Shown: positions 1-14,800, counted from the stretch's first letter. The stretch is DNA of 64,000 nucleotides from Cinnamomum chago (GCA_038049695.1 CP142453.1:113476001-113540000), one strand, 5' to 3'. Translations and numbers: made by a program. Notes: generated by a model from the sequence alone, not told the origin.

Positions 1-99
1 ATTAAATATCACTTTTTCTCAAAATACTTATGAGAAAAAGATCAATTTCTCACACAATATCATGAATAAATGCCAGCTGGATACCTCTCAAGGTACAGA

Positions 100-202
100 A
101 ACAGGAGCTGTATATATGTATTAGCATTAGGTCTCTCTCTGCCTCTCTCCCTCACAAAATACTAATAGTTGATTTGTGTTGTGTTGTAACTTGTAAGGTG
201 CA
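100..202 (+). promoter_or_regulatory. Putative core promoter and 5' leader of the N-methyltransferase gene
   Basis: A TATATAT motif lies at about 111-117, followed by a CT-rich stretch (about 130-153) and then a leader running to the ATG at 203. A TATA motif plus a pyrimidine patch is a common plant core-promoter arrangement. The transcription start is inferred to lie near 140-150. No upstream regulatory elements can be judged because the window begins only 200 bases before the ATG. Confidence 0.45.
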
Positions 203-3200
203 ATGGCAGAAGACTCGAGCAAGCAAACAAAGAAGGCAGAAGTTGTAAAGCTACTGAAACGTTTTGAGGAAGGGTCAGTAGCCGATGAAGAGATACGAAG
301 GCTCGTCAGAATTCAATTAGCAAGGCGTCTTCAATGGGGTTACAAACCTACTCACCATCAACAGCTTCAACAAAACCTCAACTTGGTTCATTGTATATAT
401 CTCTCTCTCTCTTTCTTGGCTGATTGACTAATAGTACGTCCAGGGGCGGACGTTGCATCCATGTGGGGGCGCAGGGACCCACTGGATCTCGATCTGCTTC
501 TAAAACCACAATCAAATCTCTATCTCTACTTCAAAAATTTACAGAAAGATCCTTCATCTGCCTCCCAAAGCCCACAAGAAAATCCTGTGTTTGTTCCAAA
601 ACCCCACTTACCTGTTTGGGGCCACGCCCCTCAGATGAAAATCTTGAGTCAGCCAATGAGTACGTATATACCTGATGCTAGAGGGGTGGCAAGTTCAAAC
701 CTGGCCCATACAGTAACTTGAATTAACCCTGTAAGCAAGGGCTTAGGTCGAAAGATGAAAATAACAGGTACAATAGGATCCATGACGAGAGATTATTGAC
801 ATCTATCATAATAATACTTTTATTTTTGGGTTGGGCTATTAGTTGACTTTTCCAACTGAACGATGAATTGGGCTGGATTTCATTTGAGCCCATTCTTGCC
901 ATTTGGCTCGACAAACATTTAGGGGTCATTTGTTAGCAGTTTGCACCCATTTTCGTATACAAATTAAGCATATGCACGTAATTGTTATGCATTAGTCATA
1001 TTTATCAATACTCATTTATGCATGTGATGCGTAAATAAAGTGTGTCGAATGTCATGAAAACCCGGCTAAAAATTTTTTAGCCAACATTTGAACACTGGAT
1101 GGGTGCTCGATGAAAGGACAGGATGCGTGAAAATTGCAGGGTACAAGGAGAAAAATGGTGCACCCTGTCCTTTTTTGCACTTCTTTTTTATTCTCTTTAT
1201 GGGGCGCATAATCAAGGTCCCAGCGGTTCGTCCTACTTAAAAGGCCAAACTTGCATTTTGCAAAGAAGTCCAAACCCTAAGATTTGCCATTTTGGACTTC
1301 AATGGGCATCATGAAATAAACCATTCATCCTCTTTAAAAGGCCAAAAATGAACTCAAGATTTAATTTTCATATCTTAACTCATTATCGATTTTGAGAAAT
1401 CTCTGAAATACGTATGATTGCTGGATATAACTAATGTAAATGATATGATTCTCAAGCCCTTTACTGCCAGTCTTTTTTTTTTTTTTTTATCCAAATCTTT
1501 GATGCCCGTGCGCCCAAATCTTGATCCAACCGTCCATCCTCTTTAGAAGGCCAAAAATGGGCAATTAATATGGGCCTATTCCAATTCCACATTCTAAAGC
1601 GCAACCATTCATATGGTCAACTTAAATGATAAGTCTCCAATCAAACTAATCAATTTTCTGCCAAAACATACAGTAAGATTGCCATTTGGGCTGTTTCCAA
1701 ACTCATTCTCTAAGTGTCAACCTAATCCCTGTTTAGTTTTTATTTTTTAACTAAAGCCAGTGCATGCCTTTAATCATTTCAATCCCATCTAGGGGTGCTT
1801 GTGGTCCCAGCCAGGATGGGTCCAGCCCACTCCGTCCCGGGTTTGGATCCTAGGTTCTAATACTAAGGTCGGGCCTGGATATAAAATTTAGGCATGTTTA
1901 ATAATTGGGTCATGCTAGGATTAAGTGATAAAAAGCCCAATGCCCTCTCCCCCAAACAAGTTACAGAAAGCCCAAACCAGTAGTAGAAAGCTCAGCCCGG
2001 CTCAGCCCGATTTGACTAAATAGGTGGGCTGGGCTCAGGCCAGAGACATATGGCCCTTGTTTGGCTTGGGCTGGGGATGGGCCTGTGTTTCTGAAGTCTA
2101 GCCGAGCCTGCATATGCCTTGTTTTATACTGATTGTTGTGGTTGAGTGCAACTTTCTTAGGATTCGATCTCCTTTTCCAGCTCTCAAGCAGATGGACATT
2201 GCCACAGAGACTGATTCACTAGATTCTTCACAAGTATACGAGGTACCTATTTCCTTCCTCAAGCTTATGCTCGGAAACAAGCTCAAAGAAAGGTATGTTG
2301 TTTGCTCACAAACTATATTATATTGAACCATTCCTACTTTCTCTTGGTTTTATTGCTAGAAGTCGTGCATGAGTAACCAAAGTTCTGCACTTACAATATA
2401 TAATTAGCACTCTTATACATCAGGCAATTCTGATATTTAAGTTGAATTTACTTGACAGTTTTTTACTTTTAAATTCATCATTGAAATGGTAGTCATGTTA
2501 GAAATGAGGTGCCCCTTGAAGCCATAAATAGATCATAAAGATACTTGTTCTTAAAGCTTAAGTTGATAGGTGGAAGGCCCGTGCAGGTATATATTAAGAC
2601 ATGGTGGGATGTGGAACTTCCCAACACTCCTCCTCACGTGTAGCGTGGGCTACACAAGAACAGCGGAATCAGAACAGTTAACCTACTTAGGCAATGTGGG
2701 ATGTGGGGCTTCCCAACAATAATATTGACTCTCTTCTTTCGTGGAGTCAATGATGGAGTTAGGAGATCATAACAAGAATGATAGGGGATCCATTTAGTAT
2801 CTGGCCATGGATTTTGTACAAGTTGTGGTTTTGGGTGTAGTAAACAAACACTAGCCACTCTCCTAGTCGCCACAAGGTTAACCCAGCCATTCAAATGGGA
2901 AGCCGGTCGAATTTGGAACCCACCAGATAGATGGACTTAACATGCCTCCCTTGGGTTTTGAACTTGCGACCTCTGGCTCTATATACCATCTTGACACCCC
3001 GTAGCACCAAAAGATTAACCTGTGGCACAAGAATTTATATCAACATAGCTAACGCCAAGTCATGATGACTTACATGGACTAACTGAGTTCAGTGAGTTCT
3101 TTCTGTTACCGAGCTATGACTTGCATAACTGACTTCGGTCATGTGCTTTCTGTTTTATGTTCAGTTGTAACATCAGTTAGTTAAGAACTAAAATCAGTTC

Positions 3201-4804
3201 CCATAAGTACATGTCTTGAGGTAAGCTTTGTAAGACAATTTTATTAATTCAATGAATTGAGATTGCATTTCCTATGCAACTTCTCTGTTCGGTTGTATCT
3301 TTGTTGCTATTACTTTTTAACATCAAAGACTCTTTGTTCATTGATATGAAGAAAGACCAAAGCATATAACCTGCCCCATCTCCCAATAAAAGGGTGTTGT
3401 CAATCCACACGACAGAAAACTTCTTAGACTACAACTGCAAGAGATCTATCTTATCTCTAGATTACAACTGAGAAGTGGGCCAATGGCCTGGGATTGGTCT
3501 CTAACATAAGCTCAGTTATGGTATGAGCAAAGGTATAATTCATTGGCAGCTTGTCTTTTATTTATTTATGTCATAAGCCTTGATATGACAATAGCATACC
3601 AATCTTTTACATGTTGTTCAAAAGCTCCAAGTTGGAGTTGTTCTGCTTCAGTTCAAATTCAACATGCATCTATTTTGCTCTGTATTTATTTTCAGCTAAC
3701 TTTGGTAAACCAACATCTGCAGTTGTTGTTACTTTAGAGATGAATCAACGACATTGGATGAGGCTGAAATGGCAATGCTGGACTTATATTGTGAAAGGGC
3801 ACAAATAAAAGATGGTCAAAGCGTTCTTGACCTTGGATGTGGCCAAGGAGCTCTCACTTTACATATTGCTCAGAAGTACAAGAACTGCCATGTTACAGGC
3901 ATTACCAATTCAGCACTGCAAAAAGATTATATCGAGAAGCAATGCGAGTAAGATTAGTTATATGTTCAACCGCATGAAATCTGAAATTGTGGTTCTGCAT
4001 GCAAAATATGTAAATTTGTAACTAGGTATTATTTTTATTAGCCATATAGCTTCCGATTATTTGCTGCCAATGTTGCTCACATAGCTTTGAAATTCAAGCT
4101 GATTGACAAGATTTCTAGAGCTGAGGTATGAATTGATTTTGTTTTAAGACGCTTGTGGTCTCTTCTAAATACACGAACTTTCTAGGGGTTTTAACATATT
4201 AGTTCTCCTCAAACTTGGTTTTCCAATTTCATTACCAAAATTGAGATAATCTCGTCAGAATCACTTGACTCTTGTCAACATTTTTTTACGCTTTTTTTAC
4301 GCTATATTCCATGATATCATGGGATTTATCAATTTCTGTATAATACACTTTTTGTTGCAAGCAAGCAAATTCGCTTACAAGAACATGAAAACTGACATTT
4401 TATGAAAAATGTCATGATATCATGTTGTTACAATCCCATGATATCATGAGATTCATCAGCTTTGTGACATGCTCAATTCCCATATATCATGGGGTTTATA
4501 GAAAAAAATGTTGACCCGAGTCAAATGACTCTGGTGACGGTATCTGAATTTCGGTTATGAAATTAGAAAAAATAGGTTTAAGAAGGACTAATATGTCAAA
4601 ACCCCTACTTTCTATCATCATCAAAAATCCATCGCATTTAGAGAATAGTTTCATTCTAATATGCAATTTAAATATGACTCCCTTAAATAGATGGTTCTGG
4701 AAAAATTTAAATAGTGATAGCTTTTTTGTAAGTTTGCTTTTAGTTTTCAATTGCTTTCTTGTATAGATCTATAATAAATGGCTTATTTCTTTTAATATTT
4801 GATA

Positions 4805-4859
<55 letters not shown>

Positions 4860-5800
4860 TAGGGCTCTCCTAAGCGGAAGGTTAGCTTATCCCAAGCTGA
4901 AATGACAAATCAAAGTTGACTATATCTGTTTTTGGCATGATGAAACCGAAAAATCCAGTTCTGATTTAATTTATTTTTCTTTTGGAGACAATCATCATGC
5001 AAAAAACAACGATAGTCGACTTTGATTTATGGGACCGACACTATATATATATATATATATATTTTGCTTTAAGGATAATTGCATTAGAAAAAAGAAGAGA
5101 AAAATACATGGGTCATCCTGGACCCCCAATGAGATACATGGGTCGAAATTGGACCCCCAATAGGGAAAAGGGTCAATGGACCCCCGAAAGACCTAACCTA
5201 AAAGCTAAATTAAGTAAGCCCCAACAGATGGGCGAAGAAGCTAAGAGGGGAAAATAGCCGAATTGAGATGGAAATCGACAGAGCTTGCTGTGGAGAAGAG
5301 GAGCAGAGGAGCTGCCGGATGAGCTTGAGGGAATCGCCAGAGCTTGCAGCGGAGAAGAGGAGCAGAGAAGCTGCCTGATGAGCTTGAGGAACCTTCCAAA
5401 GGATGGAGTATATATATATATATATTTGGGCTATCCTAAGCTCAAGCTTAGGATAAGATAAGCTCAAGTGGGTGGTGGGGCCCAGCTGGGGACCCACATG
5501 GGGATGGAGATAGGAGAATTTCAAGAACTCCCTAAGATCCTCCTCTCTACAAAAAATCAGCCCCCAACCGTGATTTCTATCATCTCCATTTGAGCCCAAA
5601 AGTTTAATGGTCAACAGTCCATTTAGATCGATACATGGTCGATCCAACAGTCCAATAAATTCAGATCTAACCAAAAGTTGGTGGACATGTGCAATTTAGG
5701 GGGGGTCATGTGTTTGGTCCATTTGGATGGAGCAGAGGTGGGCCCCATAAGCATGAGCCTTATGAGATTTTATCCTAAGTTCGAGCTTATGAAAGCCTTG

Positions 5801-5863
<63 letters not shown>

Positions 5864-8800
5864 ATAGCAAAAAATTCAAGAAGAATAAAAGCATGCACTA
5901 TCCTTGGGGCCTATACTGAGTATAGAGATACCCTGTTTATTAAAAGGGTGGATTTAGGAGCTTAAAGAAACTGAGTTGTGGTTTCGGATAATAAGCAGCC
6001 TGCAATGGTTGTGGAACTTTGTTACTTTTCTGACAAGATGCGCTAATCATTCCATGGCCACTTAAATCTTGATTTCATTTTATACCATTAAAGGAATTTG
6101 AAGGGTGATTCCTTCTTAAATAACTTGCTAAGCTTTTTTTTTTTTTTTTTCAATTTTATTCTATAGTTTGATTAAAGAACAACTCTCATGTTAGATTGTT
6201 CCTTTCTCTTCTAGGATTCTCCAACTATCAAATGTTGAGGTTGTGTTAGCAGACATAGCCAAACTCGAAATGGATGTGACATTTGACAGGATAATGGTCA
6301 TCGAGTTCTTTGAGGTACACAATCTTCTCTTGTAAAAATGAAATGTTAAGATTCTTCATGTGTAATTATTACCACATGTACTTAATTTATTTGTTCCTGC
6401 AGCACATGAAGAACTATGAGCTACTTTTAAAGAAAATATCCAAGTGGATGATGCATGATGGCCTTCTTTTCGTGGACCATTTGTGCCATAAAACCTTTGC
6501 TTATCAGTATGAGGTATGCCTCCTGGTCACTGAATCTGCAATTAACCATCATCTTGAAATCCCATTTTTTCATCATTCAACATAAAAATGCCTTAATATT
6601 TTAGTATTAATGGCCTTTCAAACATGTTATTTTTTGTTATGGGGAGAGGGTAAAGATTTTATGAAAATGGTGACATCACATGATTCTCTCAAAACATAAG
6701 TTAGTTGGTTTCTCTCTTTGGCCCAATTTTTTAAAAGGATGTTATCCTAGTTTAAATGCCCAATGCCCCTTCCCTTCATTTGCAATCCACTTGGTAGTAT
6801 GGTTCTCCTAATATGAATATATTGCTAGTCTCAAGGGGACTTTGGACTGATGCTAAGTCTCATATCAAAAACATCCAAATCAGACCTTGGCATATATGTA
6901 CGGCTTGACCTTAACCCTACATGATGCATTTTGTGTGGGGAGATTCTCTAATGGCAGTAATTGTGCTAATCAGTCCCAGCTCGGGTTGTCCTGAACTCGG
7001 CCAATGCACATCGAGCTCGGCTAAGGGTCAGCCTGGAGGTTCCGAAGTTCATCTCAGTGAAGATATCTGCAGGGGCTCATCTCGGTCTGGGCTCAGAGCG
7101 AGTCTCGATCTCTGCTGTCATTCAGCCATAAATGTGTTGCCATAGAGGCAAACGGCGAACTGACAGGAAGGGTGGGCGCCGAATCTAGATAAGTAGACAG
7201 GCTTATCTAACGATCACATCCGCATGTCATTGAGACATGGTCTGATGGGACATTCCCTTTTTACCTACCCCCACTAAGGGGTCTGGACCAATGATGACAC
7301 TCACTCCTATATATATACACGAGGTAAAATCACCATAGATATAAAAAAACAGAGAGATACATACTCTCTTCTTCCTCATTCACTCCTCCTCAGTTCAGTC
7401 CTCAAACTAACTTAGGCATTGGAGTGCCTTCAGCTGCCTACAGCCAGGGGCTCTAACCTTTGTTTTCCCTTTCAGGTTTCAAGAGGCTAATCCTTCCCAA
7501 CTAATCAAACCGAGAGCTTGATCCTCTCCTAACCAAGTTCGTAATTTTTAGGCACTTACAGTTGGCGCCATCTGTGGGAATCAGATAAGAAACTTGTCAA
7601 ACCAAATTAGCAAAGTCATGCCTCCAAAAACCAGAAATTGTGGCGAAGGCTCTTCCAAATCCCAGAAAATGCCTCTGTTACCTCCAGTGGCCCCCGCAGT
7701 GCCACCACCACCTTTTCTCCCACTCACAATGCCGACGGAGATTCCACCAACGGAGGTTCCACCAGGATTTTCCCTACCTCCGAAACCATCAGCGATCCCC
7801 CGCCAAAAGAGGTCGGGGGGAAAATCTGCTCCCATGCTTGTAGAAGGTGTCGTCCAATCCGACTCCCCGTCCAGGGCATTCACGACGCTCCCTCGACGAG
7901 ATGATCGCCAGATATTTCCTCCCTGCCAGAATGCTCAGCCACCTGAGCATCCCCAGCAAAATATTTCCCTACCAGGCCCTCAACGATGGGGCAAGACCCC
8001 TGAGGGGACCAGGTCCCATCACTCTCATCGCCTCACTCATAATGACGTTCGGTCATTTCACCAAATCGATGAAGAAGATGACCCATTGCTGGAGGACCTT
8101 AAGGTCCAGTTACAAGTCATCCAACAGAAAGACGAGTTGATTAATCAACTCCGGGAGCAACTCAGAGCAAAGGAAAAGAGGCCCCGCGCTCCGCTTCGTG
8201 GATGCCCGCGGGACCCTCTGGGTAGATAAGACTTAAGGCAAGTCCTAATTAGTAAGAGGAGAGCTCCAGCAGCAGCCACCCACGCAGCGACTCCAAGAGA
8301 TCGCGCTGAGAACCATAGTCACCGCAACCAGAGTGGCCACGACCGGAGAACGTTGCGGACCTGAGAGAATGGATTGACCGCCACGTCAGGCGGGAGGTCC
8401 AACACAAGTCAGCCGAGGTTGGCTCTGACCGAGATCAGCTGGACCCCTACGACGCAGAAGACCAGGTGACGTCTCTTTTCTCTCAGGAGATAAAAGATTT
8501 CTCTCTTCCCAAGAGATTCAGCGTCCCAAGGTTCGTCCTCTATGACGGAGCCTCGAACCCCGCGGCACACCTTCGACACTTCATTCAATGAATGTCGGTC
8601 TGGGGGGACGTCGGTCACCTGAACTGTAGAGTTTTTTCCTCCAGTTTAGGTGACCTCCCCCTCAGGTGGTTCTGCGCGCTTATCAATCTCAAGCAGGCAA
8701 CAACTCCGGAACTCCTTCGTCGAAAAATTTCAGGTGCATCGGGTCATCCCGAAGATGGGTGGCAACCTCATGGCGATCCAGATGAGGGAAACTGAAAACG

Positions 8801-11800
8801 TCACAAAATTCCCCAAAAGGTTCTAGACAATATTGCCATCATGTGCGTCCAACAGACTCGAGAATGCTAAAGACGATATTGTCATCATGTGCGTCCAACA
8901 GACTCTGCTCCCAGGCAGTGAGCTCCGCAAGGACCTGATCAAGGACCATGTCGTCACGATGAAAGCACTGATGGCCAGGGTGAACCGGTATATCGAGCAG
9001 GAGGAAGACGTGGCCTGGGGTAATGAGAGATTCGGCCTCTCGCAAAGAGACCGACCCCCCAGAGGAGACAAGAAAATTCTCCAAGAGGAAGCCCGACAGG
9101 AAGGAGGCCTCCCCCAGTTCGGCAGCCTTCTCGGCCTCCACCTCTGGGGGCAATAAACGGTTAAAGTTCAAATCCGACAGACCGGCCAGCGACTCTTACA
9201 GGGTCGTGAATACAATCTTCAAGGAGCCCATCTATAAGCTCATCGGGAAGATCAAGATAGAACCTTACTTCCAATTGCCACAGCCGATGAAAGGCGACCC
9301 ATCCACCCGAGACCAGAGCAAATTCTGCTCTTATCATAAGCAAAGTGGGAACAAGACAGAAGACTGCATGGCCCTCAAGACCCACCTTAAAAGGCTCGTC
9401 AAGGACGGACACCTCAGAGACCACATCAAGGATGGTGGAAGGGTCAACTAGGCCTAGCAGCGCCGGCGGGATAAGGATCCAGATAGCGACGAACCTGCGG
9501 GCATCATCAACGCCATCCACTTGGCCCCCGCCCTCCAGGGGAGTAACCAAGCTCACGTCAAGCCCAGGAGGGCTTCACATGGCAAGCAAGTGATGACAGC
9601 CGAACTAGGGCCTGCACCAAAAAGGCTCGGAAAGAGCAACCCAAGATCTGGTTCTCGGACGAGGACCTTGAAGGAGTTCATCTCCCTCACAACGACCCAC
9701 TGATTCTCACCTTGTGGTTAAAAAACTACACGGTGAAGCGCATTCTTGTAGATCCTGGGAGCTCGTCCGAGATCCTCTACTTCGACTACTTCAAGAAACT
9801 CAGCCTAACGGAAGAAGATTTGCAGGAGGCTCGCACTCCCCTAGTGGGCTTCAGCGCAAAGCCAATGTATCACAAGGGAAAGGTCTCCCTAGAAGTCCAG
9901 ATCGAAGGCGTCACCAAGACCGCCACCTTCCTGGTGGTCGATGCACCGTCCCCGTACAATGTGATAATGGGACGAACTTGACTGCATGACATGGAAACAG
10001 TGCCCTCCACCCTTCACCAAAAGCTCAAATTCTCATTGGAGAAAGCTAGCGGAAGAAGTGAGGTAATTATTGTTCAAGGAGATCAGCAAATGGCCTAACA
10101 GTGTCTGCTGGCTGTGATGCCCGGCGAAGTGGAGCCGCAGCAGGTGCATATGGTCGAGCTCGAAGCCGAGCTCAGGGATGTCGGTCGATCAGCAGAGCAA
10201 AAAAGCATAGAATACCTGACCGATGTCAGGATCCATCATAGGGCATGACAGAATGAGTTTCCTTGATGCCTACTGAGGTTACAATCAAATCCCAATGCAC
10301 ATGCTTGATGAAGAAAAAACTGCATTCATAACACTTCGAGGCATCTACTGTTACAAAGTGATGTCATTTAGGTTAAAAAAATGTTGGGGCAACTTACCAG
10401 AGGCTGGTCACGAAGATGTTTCAAGCCCAGCTCGGACAAACTCTGGAAGTCTAAATTGACGACATGGTCGTTAAGTCCAAGAGGTCACATGACCACTTGT
10501 CAGACCTACGTCAGACGTTTGCCACCCTCAAAGAGTTCCCGCTCAAGCTAAACGCTTCCAAATGTGCATTCGGTGTCGGCTCCGGAAAATTCCTAGGAAG
10601 ACTGGTCACCCGCAGAGGGATTGAAGCCAACTCGGAGCAGATATCAGCGATCCAGACAATCTAGAGCCCGGCCTCGGCAAAACAAGTTCAGAGGCTCATA
10701 GGGATGGCCGCCGCACTGAACCGCTTCATCAGTCATGCCTCGGACAAATGTCGCCCTTTCTTCCAGCTCTTGAAGAAAAGCTCAAAGTTTCAATGGACTC
10801 CAGATTGCGATCAAGCTCTCGAGGTGACGTTCTTTACCCCTACTTGGTGGTCTCGGATCATGCAGTGAGCTCAGTACTAGTTAAAGAGGAAGGCAGGCAA
10901 CAACAGCTTATATACTATACAAGCAAGATCCTGCTCGACGCCGAGACCAGATATCTTCCACTCGAGAAACTTGCACTGGCGCTCGTCAGCGCCTCTCGCA
11001 AACTCTCTCATTATTTCCAGACACACACAATAGTGGTTGTTACAGAGCATCCTCTCAAGTCTCTTTTCAGGAAGGCGGACTTTTCTGGCCGAATCTCAAA
11101 ATGGGCCGTCGAGCTAGGCCAGTTCGATATCCAGTATCACCCTAGAACGGAGATCAAAGCCCAGATCTTGGCCGATTTCATTGTAGAGTTCACCGCTACT
11201 AGTTCGGCACCGTCAACGCCCGATACCGAACTGGGGGGCAACAAGGATGACGAGAGAACCGAGACAGAACAGGACCAATCTTGGAAACAGTTCCTTGATT
11301 CAGCTTGGAAGGTCTTCGTCGACGGATCCTCAACACCCAAAAGAGCTGGCGCTGGCATAGTTCTCCAATCTCCAAAAGGCCTCGTCATTGAACAAGCCTT
11401 AATCCTTGACTTCAAAGCCTCCAATAACGAAGTTGAGTATAAAGTGCTGATTACGGGTCTCGACAGCGCTAAAACCCTGGGGGCACGTCCGCTAGTAGTC
11501 TTCAGCGATTCTCAGCTGCTGACAAGCTAGCTGAGCGGAGACTACCAAGCCCGTGACGAAAGAATGACAACCTACTTAATCCACTCGAAGCAGCTCCTCT
11601 CTCAATTCTAGAAAGCCGAAGTGAAGCAAATCGGCAGAGAATCCAATTGTCATGCAGATGCTCTCGCCAACCTGGCCTCCGATGTAGAGGCCGGAAGGAT
11701 ACAGACGATTGAAGTAAAGACAATGGACAAACCGAGTATAGACCTTCAGCCACTTTTGCAGATTCTATGTGCCAACCTCGGCCCGAGCTGGATGGATCCG

Positions 11801-14800
11801 GTCGTAGCATTCTTGAAAGAAGATCAGCTTCCCGAAGACAGAAATGAAGCTCACAAGGTCAGAATAAAAGCAGCTCGCTTTTGGTTGTCTCCAGACGGAA
11901 AACTCTACAGAAAATCATTCTCCAGACCCTATCTCCAATGCGTCCACCCAAGCAAAATCGAAGACTTCCTCTACGAAATCCATGAAGGAATCTACGGGAG
12001 TCACATCGGGGGAAGATCGTTGGCGTATCGAGCAATCAGTCAGTGCTACTGGTGGCCCTATATGCATAAAGACGCTCAGCTCTACGCCAAGAAGTGCGAA
12101 AAGTGTCAGAAGTTTTCACACTCCCTGCACCAACCAGCGCAAGACCTGAGTCCCCTTTCCAACCCGTGGCCCTTCGCTCAGTAGGGATTAGATATTGTGG
12201 AACCTCTCCACCAAACTCCTGGCAATAAGAGATGGCTAGTAGTGGCCACCGATTATTTTACCAAATGGATAGAGGCAGAAGCACTATCATCAATCACCGA
12301 GCATGACATAAGGAATTTTGTGTGGAAAAACATCGTCACAAGATTTGGAGTACCTCATACTCTGGTCTCGGACATCGGGACCCAATTCGGCTCCAACTTC
12401 TTCAAAACATTCTGCCAAGAGCTCGGTATCAGGTTCTACTATTCGACTCCAGCCTATCCACAAAGCAATGGACAAGCAGAAATCTCAAACAAAGTGGTAC
12501 TGAATGGACTCAAGAAAAGGCTCGACCGAGCTAAAGGCAGATGGGTAGAAGAACTGCCAAGTGTCCTTTGGGCGTACAGAACTACCCCGAGACGATCCAC
12601 TTCGGCAACTCCTTTCTCCCTATCCTATGGAATGGAGGTTGTGATACCCCTCGAGATCGGTCTTCCAACCCTGAGGTCGGACCTCTTCGACTAGGGGCGA
12701 AACGAAGTCAATCTGGCTAAAGAGTTAGACTAGGCTGAGGAGCGAAGGGAGGCAGCAACTATCCGCTTGGTTTCTTACTAGAGGCAGTTGGCCAGAGGAT
12801 ACAATCAGAAGGTCAAGGGGAGAAAATTTTTAGTTGGAGAATTGGTCTTAAAGAAAACGCTCCCAGCGGATAAGAATCCCAACGAAGGCAAGCTTGCACC
12901 AAACTAGCACGGGCCATTTAAAGTGATCTCGGCAGCTGGAAGATCAGCTTATAGGTTCGAAAGCATGGATGGTAAAGAGTTACCACGACCATGGAATGCC
13001 ACCCATCTCAAGAAATATTACTTTTAAAGTGTATTGATTTGACGAATCGATGAAAGAAATTATTGTATGTGCCTTGTCACCCCCCAAGTTATTGGCCTCG
13101 GCTCCGGTCACAGGACCAGCCTTTTTTCAGCTCGGTTATGGAACCAACTCCTTGGGCTCCGGTCATAGGACCAGCCTCTTTCCAGCTCAGTTATGGAACC
13201 AGCTATTTGGGCTTCGGTCATAGGACCAGTCTCTTTCCAACTCGGTTATGGAACCAGCTATTTGGGCTTTGGTCATAGGACCAGCCTCTTTCCAGCTCGA
13301 TTATTGAACCAGCTATTTAGGCTTCGGTCATAGGACCAGCCTCTTTTCAGCTTGCTTATGGAAACCAATTCATTGGGCTCCGGTCATAGGACCAGCCCCC
13401 TTTCAGCTCGGTTGCGGGATCGGCTATCTCGGTTTCGATCGTAGGACCAACCTCTTCCCCCTCTTTCAGCCCAATCACTAAACCAGCCACCTTGGAGGGA
13501 TGTGCCTTATTTTTCTTAGTGTTATGGATCCCGGCTCTCCGTTAGCCCAAAATTCGAACCAGCTATCTACACTACACTATGATAGGCTGGTACCCCTACA
13601 CTAATTCCTTGGAATATGAAAACGGATCCCAACTCTTGAAGAAAGTGACGGGCTCGTTTATGAAGCAAAAGACAGAAGGCAAGAGAAAGAAAGCACACAA
13701 TTTGAAGAAAAATGTGTTTTCATTGCATTCACAAAAAGTTGGATTACATTTCACTTTTTTACAAAAAAGTTGGATTACAATTCACTTTTTTACAACAAAA
13801 GAAGAAACACATCAAAATTCAGGCGGCAGCCTCCACTTCGGCGTCATCAACTGGGGAGGCGTCGGTAGGAGCTCGGGCTGGAGAGGGGGCAGAGCCTGAT
13901 CCTGGGTCCGGGATCGGGAACTTGGTTGGGTTCTTGTATATCGGATCATCCTCGGGGACACTCGCCTTGTCTAGTGCAGCTAGCCAGCCAAGCTCCCATA
14001 CTTTGTCTCGGATGGCCAGGACCTGCACCTCGTACGCGGTTGTCGCTTCGGCCACCCCCTCGTCGAAAGCTGCCTTGATCTCAACCTCTAGCTTGGCCTT
14101 GGCTTCTTCAGTCTGCTCGGCCATTTTCTTTTTACATTCTTCAGTCTCGACCTTCACAGCCTCCACCTCGGCGAGGAGACTTTGGATCAATTCTTCTTGT
14201 TCGGTCGCCCTCTTCTTCCCCTCCTCCAAGGCAGCCTCCTATTCCTTCTTCTGGGCCTCCGCCTCCGCTCTCTTGGCACCATTCTGCCGGGCTGTCTCCA
14301 ATTGTACGTGAGACCTCTGCACTAGCTGCCAAAGGACAAAACACTGTGAGAATGCTGTGATCGAAACCAAAATTCTTAAGGAACTTAAAGGTCAGGACAT
14401 TCACCAGAAGCGCCGCCTGCATTGACGCCATCGCCAACGTCATATCGTCGGCTTCCCTGTGCCTGGCCATGTCTTTAGGTAGCGAGCAGGCTCCAGCGAG
14501 GGCCGCCATCACGGTGACGGGCCTCCCGAGGCCGATCTGTAAAATCGGCCTCCATGGGGCAGGCCCTGGGAGTGGCACCTGGGAGACCCTAGGGACATCC
14601 TCGACCGAGGCCTCAGTCCTAGCCCTCTTCCCAGCCCGGATCTCCTCCTCCTCGGCTCCCCCAGTTCGCCGTCCCTCTTCCAAATTCGGGGATGGCGAAG
14701 GGGCAGCGGGTGGCGAAGGAGCCCGAGGAGTTCGGCTAGCACTGCCGAACACGAGCGAGCTCATGTCCTTAAGGGCAGTGCAACGCGACGACATCTCCTC

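Noticed and set aside
461..721. 86-codon frame in intron 1 of the N-methyltransferase gene
   Set aside because: No family motif, and it lies in repeat-like intron sequence. The CAGGGGCGG start suggested a hAT end, but no matching right end or duplication could be shown.
4982..5965. Open frames with YIYIYI runs (4982-5257 and 5678-5965 on +, 5210-5674 on -)
   Set aside because: The frames exist because (TA)n tracts read as alternating Tyr/Ile. No homology-like content.
9161..9556. 131-codon - strand frame inside gag
   Set aside because: It lies opposite the gag/nucleocapsid frame that carries the Cys/His motif. It is a shadow of that coding strand.
13712..14311. 199-codon + strand frame rich in Ser and Ala
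   Set aside because: It is the mirror of the Glu/Lys/Ala coiled-coil frame on the - strand, which has the better composition and splice acceptor.
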